Below, piece after piece: positions 23,946-30,669 of a stretch of 38,026 nucleotides of DNA. Origin of the DNA: JAVEDQ01 sp035468175. GTDB lineage: Bacteria; Actinomycetota; Actinomycetes; Frankiales; Frankiaceae. Numbering within the stretch: the first letter of the stretch is position 1; the number at the start of each line of letters is the position of its first letter. The notes beneath the pieces were generated by a model. It was given only the letters and a program-made list of their open reading frames with translations, was not told the DNA's origin and ran no database searches. The stretch covers positions 1 to 38,026 of the forward strand of contig DATITC010000203.1 in NCBI GenBank assembly GCA_035468175.1, written 5' to 3'. The position numbers were made by a program, and so were the translations under genes.

Positions 23946-25223
23946 TCAGCTAGCCGGGGTAAAGCGCACCGGCAGGTGGCTGACCCCGTGAAAGAAAGTG
24001 CTGACGGTGTAGGTGGGCTCGGCGCAGACCTCGATGTCGGGAAGCCGGTGCAGCAGTTCGTCGTAGAACGCGGCAAGCTGCTGGCGGGCGAGCTGGTTGC
24101 CCAAGCAATGGTGGATGCCGCCGCCGCCGAAGCTGACGTGGGGGTTCGGGCTCCGGGACAGGTCGAACTTCTCCGGGTGGTCAAAGACGTCCGCGTCCAT
24201 GTTGGCCGACGAATAGAACATGATCACCTTGTCGCCCTCAGTGATCTGCTGACCTCCGAGCTCGCAGTCCCGCGCGGCCGTACGCCGGAAGGTCATGATC
24301 GGCGTAGCCCAGCGAACGAATTCCTCCACCGCCCCCTTGATGCGGCCGTCGAAGTCCTCCATCAGCCATGCTCGCTGCTCGGGGAAGTCGGTGAGGGCCT
24401 TCATCGCATGGCTGATGCTCTGGCGGGTGGTGTCGTTGCCGGCAACGGTCAGCAGGCCGAAGAAGGAGATGATGTCGTCGTCGGTGAGCTTCTCGCCATC
24501 GACCTCAGCCTGTACGAGGTTGGTCAGCAGGTCCTTCTCCGGGTTCTCCCGGCGCTTGGCGATCAAGTCGCCAGCGGCCTCTCGGAGGAACATCGTCGCC
24601 TGATAAAGCCGAGGCAGTACTTCCTGGTCGCCCATCAGCTCGGGGTCGTTCCACGCACCGGCGAACTGCGCCTCGAAGGCAATCTTCTTCCGGGCCGCTT
24701 CGGGGACGCCCATCATGTCGCAGATGTTGTGCATCGGCAGCAGTGCGGCGCACTCGGGAACGAAGTCCGCCTCACCCCGCGAGGCGATGCCGTCGACAAC
24801 CCGCTTCGCGTTGCCCCGAATCTGGTCGTTGATCCGGGTGATCTGCTTCGGCGTGAACGCCGAGCTCAGCAGCCGGCGGATCTTGGTGTGCCGCGGCGGG
24901 TCCATCGCGATGAACCCCTGGGCAGCGTCCAGCAGCTCCTGAGGCATCGACTCGAAGACAATTCCCTCGCCGGAGAGGAAGTCCTCGTGCCGCTTGGTCA
25001 CCTCGATGAGGTCCGCATGACGCACGACCGCCCAGAAGCCCTGGTCATTCGGGTCCTCGATCAGCGCGTCCTCCACCGGCCGGTGCCAACTGATCGGCCG
25101 CTGCGCCCGCAGCACCGCGAATGTCTTCTCCCGCTCGGCCGCCGTGCTGGCCCAGAACGTGTGCGAGGAGAGGTCAGCCTCGTCGTAAGGCCGGTCAGCG
25201 CGCTTGGTGGGGGCGGTGGTCAT
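23946..25223 (-). CDS. cytochrome P450
   Basis: A 425-residue soluble P450 monooxygenase. I-helix: LLTVAGNDTTRQS; K-helix ExxR in VEEFVRWATP; heme loop HVSFGGGGIHHCLGNQLAR with thiolate Cys373; DPPRHTKIRRLLSSAFTP is the C-helix region that contacts heme and ferredoxin. It belongs with the actinobacterial groups acting on steroids, terpenoids or branched lipids (the CYP124/125/142 neighbourhood by overall look), but the substrate cannot be named. Start ATG has CAGGAGATCGA upstream. It leads an operon with its ferredoxin and reductase, and a TetR gene is divergent. The nearby terpene-cyclase-like protein and esterase may share its pathway, an inference. Confidence 0.93.
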   Translation of the reverse strand: MTTAPTKRADRPYDEADLSSHTFWASTAAEREKTFAVLRAQRPISWHRPVEDALIEDPNDQGFWAVVRHADLIEVTKRHEDFLSGEGIVFESMPQELLDAAQGFIAMDPPRHTKIRRLLSSAFTPKQITRINDQIRGNAKRVVDGIASRGEADFVPECAALLPMHNICDMMGVPEAARKKIAFEAQFAGAWNDPELMGDQEVLPRLYQATMFLREAAGDLIAKRRENPEKDLLTNLVQAEVDGEKLTDDDIISFFGLLTVAGNDTTRQSISHAMKALTDFPEQRAWLMEDFDGRIKGAVEEFVRWATPIMTFRRTAARDCELGGQQITEGDKVIMFYSSANMDADVFDHPEKFDLSRSPNPHVSFGGGGIHHCLGNQLARQQLAAFYDELLHRLPDIEVCAEPTYTVSTFFHGVSHLPVRFTPAS

Positions 25224-25260
25224 TCGATCTCCTGTCGTCGGGTCATCTCGTCCTACCGAG

Positions 25261-25285
25261 GTACCCGCTCAGCTTGACAGCAGAC
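25261..25285 (-). promoter_or_regulatory. SigB-like promoter candidate of the P450 operon
   Basis: On the minus strand GTCT (25285-25282), 15 bases, then GGGTAC (25266-25261). This fits GNNT-N14-16-GGGTAY and would give a 5' leader of about 30 nt with a good Shine-Dalgarno sequence. It overlaps the inverted repeat at 25273-25299. Confidence 0.4.
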
Positions 25286-25299
25286 CCGTTCTTGTCAAG
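25273..25299. promoter_or_regulatory. candidate TetR operator
   Basis: CTTGACA (25273-25279) and TGTCAAG (25293-25299) form a perfect 7-bp inverted repeat with a 13-bp spacer, between the P450 and TetR genes. A second feature overlaps it: GTTCTTGT is directly repeated at 11-bp spacing from 25288. The site covers the presumed P450 promoter, as expected for repression. Confidence 0.5.
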
Positions 25300-25432
25300 T
25301 TCTTGTACCTGGCGGCGTGCTGCGTCCAACCTCGAGGTTGGAGGCACGGCGCGTCTACCCGCGCTCCGGCCTCGCGCTTTCGAGGCTTCGTTGACGCCTC
25401 AGCAGCAACAGCAGGTCTGACAGAATCGTCAC

Positions 25433-26041
25433 GTGGCTGATGAGCGACGCTTCCGAGACGAGATGCGTCTGCTGCTGCGCGAGCGGATCTTGGCCGCAGC
25501 GTGGGATCTGGTGAGCGTGCAGGGCTGGGAAGCGGTCCGGGTACTGGATGTCGCGACGGCCGCGGGCGTGAGCCGTCAGACCGTCTACAACGAATTCACC
25601 AACAAAGCGGCCCTCGGTGAAGCCATGGTGATGCGTGAGACCGAGCTTTTCGTCGCTGGCGTCACCGCCGAACTGGACAAGTACCCGGACGACCTAGGCC
25701 GAGCTATCACCGCGGCACTTGGTTTCGTGCTCCGTAAAGCAAGCCGAAACCCTTTCCTCAAGGCCATTCTGACGAGCGCCCGCGGGTCGCATGACGATCT
25801 GCTACCACTCCTGACCACGCGGTCCGAGCCTGTACTCATGGCGGCCAGTCAGGTCCTGGAGGGCTACCTAGCGCGCCATAGGCCTAACGTCGAGAGAGAG
25901 AAGATCGTCGCGACAGCTGACGCCGCGGCACGGCTGACGGTCAGCTACATAGTTCTTCCACTCGAATCCATCGACATGATGACGCGGAGACTGTGCTGGT
26001 TCATAGGTCAGGCGCTTGAGCTACACGTCGACTGCCTCTGA
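25433..26041 (+). CDS. TetR-family regulator
   Basis: A 202-residue repressor-type protein with an N-terminal helix-turn-helix (about 25-70; VLDVATAAGVSRQTVYNEF followed by TNKAAL) and a C-terminal ligand domain. It is divergent from the P450 operon with a 209-bp gap holding a perfect inverted repeat, so it most likely represses that operon until a substrate-like ligand binds. The start is GTG, with CAGAAT six bases upstream and no Shine-Dalgarno sequence, consistent with leaderless transcription. An IS3-type transposase scar begins 11 bp after its stop. Confidence 0.9.
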   Translation: MADERRFRDEMRLLLRERILAAAWDLVSVQGWEAVRVLDVATAAGVSRQTVYNEFTNKAALGEAMVMRETELFVAGVTAELDKYPDDLGRAITAALGFVLRKASRNPFLKAILTSARGSHDDLLPLLTTRSEPVLMAASQVLEGYLARHRPNVEREKIVATADAAARLTVSYIVLPLESIDMMTRRLCWFIGQALELHVDCL

Positions 26042-26051
26042 TCTGATCTGA

Positions 26052-26290
26052 GACAACGCCCTCGCTGAGTCGTTCTTCGCAGCTCTGAAAAGCGAGCTCG
26101 TCTACCGGACTGCGTTCCCGTGCCAAATCACGCCCGGACTGCTATTGCCCAATACATTGAATTGTTCTACAATGGGAACCGTATCCACTCAGGCCTTGAC
26201 TACCGCACCCCCGCCCAAGCCGAGGCCGATCACCACAACGCCAGCAAAGCCGCCCAAAAACACAGGTCGCGACACCGAATCGCATTGTCG
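26052..26290 (+). pseudogene. IS3-type transposase (OrfB) C-terminal remnant
   Basis: Two adjoining frames give the last part of an IS3-family integrase-type transposase: NALAESFFAALKSELVYRT in the first frame, then ARTAIAQYIELFYNGNRIHS and GLDYRTPAQAEA in the next. The Glu in AESFF is the last residue of the DDE triad. A one-base shift near 26118-26128 joins the frames. The Asp residues and the rest of the enzyme are missing, and no terminal inverted repeat or target duplication is visible, so it is a dead fragment left after deletion. Confidence 0.85.
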
Positions 26291-26375
26291 ACCTGTCCGG
26301 AAAAGCGTCAGCGGATCATACGTCCGCAGTGGCCAGAGCATCGCCGCGCCATCACTGTGCACGCTACTCTCAGGC

Positions 26376-27401
26376 ATGAACGAAGCTCTCGACGTCGCCC
26401 ACCAGCGACAAGCGGCGTCACAGCGGCTTGTTCACCGGCTGTCTCGCTCGGACGATCCGGTACTGGCCTTGAAGGCCTCAGTGGTGGCGGGGATGCCCCC
26501 CGACTCGGCAAGCGCGCGTGCGCTTGAGGCTGAGATACCCGGGTCTCCCACCGCACGCGCCCTGATGCGCGTCTTCGAACAGGACGACAAGTCCCTCCAC
26601 CACGTCTACCGCAAGTGGCAGGGCCCGCATTGGACGTTGACCTGCCTGGCCATGATCGACTATCCGCCCGGCGACGAGGCGCTACGGCCGTTGGCGAACC
26701 GGGTCTACGACTGGCTGCTTTCCCACCACTTTCTCGAGCCACCCTTGTCCGCGATCTACTCTGGCGAGGAAGAACGCGTCCGGCACTGCGCCTCGATGGA
26801 CGGCAACGCGATCTGGTATTCCGTTCGGCTTGGACTGGAGGACGACCGCACTCGCGGCATAGTCGACCGGCTGATCGGCTGGCAGTGGCCTGATGGTGGC
26901 TGGAACTGCGACAAGCGCGCCCACGTCGCCACGTCATCGTTTCAGGAATCACTCATCCCGGCGCGCGGCCTGTGGGCATACGGACAGGCCCACGGCCACC
27001 AGGCGTCGATGGACGCCGCTCAGCGGGTGGCTGAGCTGGTGCTTGCCCGCCGGCTTCTGTGGCGTATCGGCGACGGCACGCTGATCGCGCCGCTATGGGG
27101 TGGCCGGGCGGATCGAATTCACTACCCCATCCAGTTCTATGACCTGCTGTTCACACTGCAGGTGATGGCCGAGTTGGGCCGGATCGGTGATCCACGGTGC
27201 GCCGACGCGCTAGCCCTGCTCCGCTGCAAGCAGCTCCCTGACGGTGGATTCCCGCTGGAAGAACCCAACGCTCCCACTTCCGTGAAAGTGGCCAGCCGGC
27301 ACAGCTACGCCGACTGGGGCCCTTCCGGAAAGCGGCAAAGCAACCCGCTCGTCAGCCTCTCGGCGCTCGGCGTGCTCCAGAACCACCAGCTTGGTGGGTG
27401 A
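26376..27401 (+). CDS. squalene-cyclase/prenyltransferase-like alpha-toroid protein
   Basis: A 341-residue protein of alpha/alpha-barrel repeats like those of terpene cyclases and prenyltransferase beta subunits. QW-type repeats are visible: IGWQWPDGGWNCDKRA and LRCKQLPDGGFPLEEP. It is about half the length of a squalene-hopene cyclase and I see no DxDD catalytic motif, so it may be a lone toroid domain with another role, for example lipid binding or a class II cyclase relative. It has no signal peptide. The start ATG at 26376 follows TACTCT by five bases and lacks a Shine-Dalgarno sequence. It lies after the transposase scar, so its link to the P450 operon may have been disturbed. Confidence 0.7.
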   Translation: MNEALDVAHQRQAASQRLVHRLSRSDDPVLALKASVVAGMPPDSASARALEAEIPGSPTARALMRVFEQDDKSLHHVYRKWQGPHWTLTCLAMIDYPPGDEALRPLANRVYDWLLSHHFLEPPLSAIYSGEEERVRHCASMDGNAIWYSVRLGLEDDRTRGIVDRLIGWQWPDGGWNCDKRAHVATSSFQESLIPARGLWAYGQAHGHQASMDAAQRVAELVLARRLLWRIGDGTLIAPLWGGRADRIHYPIQFYDLLFTLQVMAELGRIGDPRCADALALLRCKQLPDGGFPLEEPNAPTSVKVASRHSYADWGPSGKRQSNPLVSLSALGVLQNHQLGG

Positions 27402-27431
27402 CGCCAGCGCCGGGTAGCGAGTTGGCAGAGC

Positions 27432-27481
27432 GCACGGACTGCGGAGGTGATGGAACCTCCTATTCGAGAGTCGGTCCGTGC
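27432..27481. other. large two-tier hairpin between convergent genes
   Basis: GCACGGAC (27432-27439) pairs perfectly with GTCCGTGC (27474-27481); within it GGAGGT (27443-27448) pairs with ACCTCC (27455-27460) over a 6-nt loop. It lies between the toroid-protein gene and the convergent MarR gene and probably acts as a terminator, though it has no U-run. Confidence 0.5.
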
Positions 27482-27528
27482 GGGGTTGTCAGTTCGGCTG
27501 GTGTGCCTTGTCGCCTATGCGGCAGTTC

Positions 27529-28035
27529 TCAGGCTCCGCTGGACTGGCTCGATGCCCGAGGTGGGTGCGTTTCCGGTACTCCGGTTTGTGCGGTGCTGCT
27601 TTGGACCAAACGGTGGAGCGTTTGCATGGCTGCATCGAAGGCTGGGCGGCCAACGATGTCGGCCCAATGCTGCTCGATCTCGGCAACGCGATCCCCGGCA
27701 GCGTCGAGGGCGCGTCGCCCGCGTTGGGTGGGATAGATCAGCTTGGCGCGGCCGTCGGAAGGATCCGGCCGTCGATCCAGATACCCCAGGCGTTGGAGGT
27801 CGTCGACCAGCTCGGAGGCCGCAGCCGCGCTGAGCTGCGCCCGCGCGGCGAGCTCGGTCAGGCGGATGCCATCGATGCCGACGTTCCCAAAGATCTGAAG
27901 GTGCGCAAGGCGTAGATCGTCGAACCCTGCCTCGGCGCCTGGTGCCAGCAGCTCCGACCGGAACTGACGGAGCAGCCGGCCCAGGAGCTGGCCGACCGCG
28001 AAGCGGTCTGCAGGGAGGTCCCTTGACGTGGCCAT
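27529..28035 (-). CDS. MarR-family regulator
   Basis: A 168-residue winged-helix regulator. The DNA-binding part spans about residues 50-115 (RLTELAARAQLSAAAASELV, then the wing RRPDPSDGRAKLIYPT), and helices at both ends form the dimer. The ATG at 28035 is preferred because the upstream extension covers the divergent gene and because TATCAT lies eight bases before it. It is divergent from the hemerythrin-type gene with a perfect inverted repeat between them, so it probably controls both. The ligand is unknown; redox or phenolic signals are common for the family. Confidence 0.85.
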   Translation of the reverse strand: MATSRDLPADRFAVGQLLGRLLRQFRSELLAPGAEAGFDDLRLAHLQIFGNVGIDGIRLTELAARAQLSAAAASELVDDLQRLGYLDRRPDPSDGRAKLIYPTQRGRRALDAAGDRVAEIEQHWADIVGRPAFDAAMQTLHRLVQSSTAQTGVPETHPPRASSQSSGA

Positions 28036-28043
28036 CCTGGAGC

Positions 28044-28080
28044 ATGATAGTTCGGGTCCCGATGTTTCGGAGACCGAACT
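28044..28080. promoter_or_regulatory. MarR promoter and candidate operator
   Basis: TATCAT on the minus strand (28049-28044) is the -10 of the MarR gene, eight bases from its ATG. AGTTCGG (28049-28055) and CCGAACT (28074-28080) form a perfect inverted repeat with an 18-bp spacer that contains a further TTCGG half-site. The repeat abuts that -10 and ends 16 bp before the hemerythrin-type ATG, so a bound protein could block both genes. Confidence 0.5.
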
Positions 28081-28096
28081 TATTTGGAGGCCCTGC

Positions 28097-28801
28097 ATGG
28101 ACTCGACGGCTGTGCACCCGGGCGACGCAGGTCCCGCAAACACCGCGATGATGGGCATCGTCCACTCGGCGTTGCGTCGTGACTTGACGCGTTGCGCGGA
28201 CGCGCTCACTGCCCCCTCCCCGCCTGCCAGCGCGCAGCGTGCGGCGCTCGCCGCGCACCTGACCTGGATGATGGCTTTCCTGCAGGGCCACCACGAAGGC
28301 GAGGACGCCGGGCTCTGGCCGCTGGTGCGCTCGTTGAACCCGGCGGCCGGGGACCTTCTCGATCAGATGGAGCTCGACCATGCGCAGATCGCGCCGGCGG
28401 TCGCAGCGTTGGGCAAGGTCACGAGCCGGTACGCCGATGACGGCGGAGCACCGGCACGTGAGGCGTTGGTGCACGCACTGGCCGCGCTGCGCACGGTATT
28501 GGACCCGCACCTGCTCCGAGAGGAGACCGAGATGATGCCGATTGTCTCCAGCACGCTGACACACGTCCGCTGGGAGAGCTTCAACCAGGAGTTCTACGTC
28601 AAGCCCAAGTCCAAGAGCGAGCTCGGTCAGGAGGGGCACTGGCTGATCGACAGCATCGATCCCGCCGGCTACACGATCGTCGTGGGCAACGTGCCACCGA
28701 TCCCGCGCTTCGTCCTGCTCCACGCCTTCGCAAGGCGGTACGCGCGTACCTGCAACGCCCGCTGGGGCCCAGGAGTCTGCATCAAGCCACTGTCCAAGTA
28801 G
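28097..28801 (+). CDS. hemerythrin-domain protein with C-terminal extension
   Basis: A 234-residue protein. The first 155 residues are a hemerythrin-like four-helix domain with likely iron ligands in MGIVHSALRRD, LQGHHEGEDAGLWP, ELDHAQIAP and DPHLLREETEMMP. The last 75 residues (GHWLIDSIDPAGYTIVVGNV, then FVLLHAFARRYART) match the extension of related actinobacterial proteins of unknown role. The ATG at 28097 has GGAGG six bases upstream; the longer frame would overlap the MarR gene. It is divergently paired with the MarR regulator and probably part of a redox or NO response. Confidence 0.85.
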   Translation: MDSTAVHPGDAGPANTAMMGIVHSALRRDLTRCADALTAPSPPASAQRAALAAHLTWMMAFLQGHHEGEDAGLWPLVRSLNPAAGDLLDQMELDHAQIAPAVAALGKVTSRYADDGGAPAREALVHALAALRTVLDPHLLREETEMMPIVSSTLTHVRWESFNQEFYVKPKSKSELGQEGHWLIDSIDPAGYTIVVGNVPPIPRFVLLHAFARRYARTCNARWGPGVCIKPLSK

Positions 28802-28951
28802 CTGAGATCGAGGTACACCCGCCCGGTCGCGAGCCGTTCCGCTGAGCCCAGGTCGAACGGGGCCCCGCGCCGCTCCCCCACCGACGAAGCGCCAACTTCA
28901 AGATCTTCTAGGGCCGGTCTGGGGGCAGGGCTCACCTCACGTAGTCCACTA

Positions 28952-30385
28952 TCAGGGAGCTGGAAGGGTGTTGTCCCGAACTCGTTTGCCCTCATGTCGA
29001 TCGCGAGATCTCGTAGCGGCGTCCCGCACCTCGTCGAGACCGGCGCGGAGACAGTCCGCGAGAACGTCCACGTCAGAGATGGCGGCGAGGTCGGCGTCGA
29101 TACCAAGGAAGCAGGTCCCGGCGTAGGACAGCAGGGTCACGTTCAGGGCCGTGCCGAGCGTCGGGCCGAACGGGTAGTAGGCGAGGACCTTTCTCCCGGC
29201 GAGGTACACCGGAACGTCGACTGACGGGATGTTGCTCGTCCCGAAGTCCACGTGGGTAAAGGAGCTGGACAGCACGCGGGTGGGCAGCAGGTTGAATACG
29301 TAGGCCAGTCCCTCGTTGAGATTGTTCGACGGCGCCGCCCGCCACCGGCGCGAGCGTTCCCGGACGACCGAGATCCGCTGGCGCACGTCGACCTCGCCGG
29401 CTGGCACCGGGAAGCGGACAACGACCGCGCGGTTCCCGCCCACCTCGTCGCCGGGCCGCCGCAGGCTGATCGGCATCCCCATTAACAGGTCGCCGACCTC
29501 GGCGTCGTGGTGTTCGTGGTAGCGCCGCATGCCTCCGGTCACGCTGGCGACGAACGCGTCGTTCATCGAGCATCCGAGCTCGTGCGCCCAGCCCCGCAGG
29601 TCGTCCACGGGGAGCTGCAGGGTGGCGAGGCCGCGCTCGGCCCCGCGGTCGGCAAGCAGGGGCGAGAGCCGCTTCGTCTCCGGCTTCAGCATCCGTCCCA
29701 AGGCCGTGGCGGTTGCCGCGACACCGCCGACAAACTCGCGTGGGTGCCGGACGGCGCCCCACCCCACCGGGAGGGCCTGTCGAGCGGCACGCTCGGCGAG
29801 GTGAGCCCATTCGGCCATGCCGTCGGCGAGCGTTTCCAGCACCAGCGGGAGAGCCCCCTCGGGATGACCGGGCGGGACGTCCTCGGCCGGTTCCAGCGAG
29901 GGCATCTCCGGGCCGAGATCGACGAGCATGGCGGCGAACTGCATGCCGCCGATGCCGTCGGCCAGCGAGTGGTGCAGTTTGCAGACCAGCGCGGTGCGGC
30001 CGCCTTCCAAACCCTCAAGCAGGACGAACTCCCACAGCGGCCGGTCCGCCGGGAACGGCGCAGTGTAAATGGCCGCCGCGACGTCGAGCACGCCCGCCCA
30101 GCCCCCGTCGCCGGACGCCGGCATCCGTCGCAGGTGCCGGTCGAGCTCGAGGTGTTCCACCAGGGCGAGACGCGGTGGCCCGATCCGGCCCGGCGGCTCG
30201 AGCACGCGTTCCCGGAAGGCGGGCACCCGCCGCGTCAGCTGATCCACCCGGGCCCGGAGGTAGTCCCAGTCGGGCGCACCGTCGAGCATGCTTATCGCCA
30301 TGATCGTCGAATGGAGTCGCGGGTCCGATTCCATCCACCACAGCCAGGCATCCGAATGCGACATCCGGCGCGCTTCCGCACTCAT
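28952..30385 (-). CDS. WS/DGAT-type wax ester synthase / diacylglycerol acyltransferase
   Basis: A 477-residue acyltransferase making triacylglycerol or wax esters from acyl-CoA at the membrane or lipid droplet. The catalytic motif is KLHHSLADGIGG (HHxxxDG, His138/His139/Asp143). Other family marks are PLWEFVLLEGLEGGR, GCSMNDAFVASVTGG and FGTSNIPSVDVPVYLAGRKV near the C-terminus. Length is normal. The ATG is preceded by CAGGAGGTCCCG. A truncated DUF2784 gene lies 33 bp upstream on the same strand. The approximately 150 bp between this gene and the hemerythrin-type gene show nothing I can name. Confidence 0.92.
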   Translation of the reverse strand: MSAEARRMSHSDAWLWWMESDPRLHSTIMAISMLDGAPDWDYLRARVDQLTRRVPAFRERVLEPPGRIGPPRLALVEHLELDRHLRRMPASGDGGWAGVLDVAAAIYTAPFPADRPLWEFVLLEGLEGGRTALVCKLHHSLADGIGGMQFAAMLVDLGPEMPSLEPAEDVPPGHPEGALPLVLETLADGMAEWAHLAERAARQALPVGWGAVRHPREFVGGVAATATALGRMLKPETKRLSPLLADRGAERGLATLQLPVDDLRGWAHELGCSMNDAFVASVTGGMRRYHEHHDAEVGDLLMGMPISLRRPGDEVGGNRAVVVRFPVPAGEVDVRQRISVVRERSRRWRAAPSNNLNEGLAYVFNLLPTRVLSSSFTHVDFGTSNIPSVDVPVYLAGRKVLAYYPFGPTLGTALNVTLLSYAGTCFLGIDADLAAISDVDVLADCLRAGLDEVRDAATRSRDRHEGKRVRDNTLPAP

Positions 30386-30418
30386 CGGGACCTCCTGCGC
30401 TCGGCGAGGGCGAGAAGG

Positions 30419-30598
30419 CTACGAGATGCGACCGTGCCGGGGCAGGGGCGAAAGTCCGCCGCTACCGCGTCCACTGACCGTCAGGTGGGGACCGATGACG
30501 CGCCGCCAGCGCCAGGCGAGGAAGCTCCCGGTCACGCCGAACACGATCGCGGCGAGATGCAGCGCGATCATGAAGTCCGCGGCAACCCGGCAGAGCAT
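30419..30598 (-). pseudogene. truncated DUF2784 membrane protein, 59 aa
   Basis: An ATG at 30598 opens a 59-residue frame starting MLCRVAADFMIALHLAAIVF and continuing GVTGSFLAWRWRRVIGPHL, which matches the first membrane helix and following segment of the DUF2784 family, usually about 110-130 residues with a second helix. After this point the sequence (TVSGRGSGGLSPLPRHGRIS) is unlike the family. It may be a gene cut short by deletion, or a frameshifted one. It has a purine-rich GGAGGGGGCGAG just before the ATG and lies next to the WS/DGAT gene, with which it may once have formed an operon. Confidence 0.6.
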
Positions 30599-30669
30599 CT
30601 CGCCCCCTCCGCCACGCGAAGTATCTCGCGTCCGGACCGTTGGTCCAGAGCTATGCCGGACGTCTGCTC

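Noticed and set aside
23928..25277. 449-codon plus-strand frame opposite the P450 gene
   Set aside because: Shadow of the P450 gene; no domain.
27410..27475. tRNA-like element
   Set aside because: D-arm-like and TTCGA sequences are spaced roughly as in a tRNA, but the acceptor and anticodon stems do not pair.
28802..28915. Minus-strand protein-like stretch (VGASSVGERRGAPFDL, then GRVYLDLSYLD) between the hemerythrin-type and WS/DGAT genes
   Set aside because: It reads like a fragment of a real protein, but I cannot match a family and it overlaps the hemerythrin-type gene end; too weak to call.
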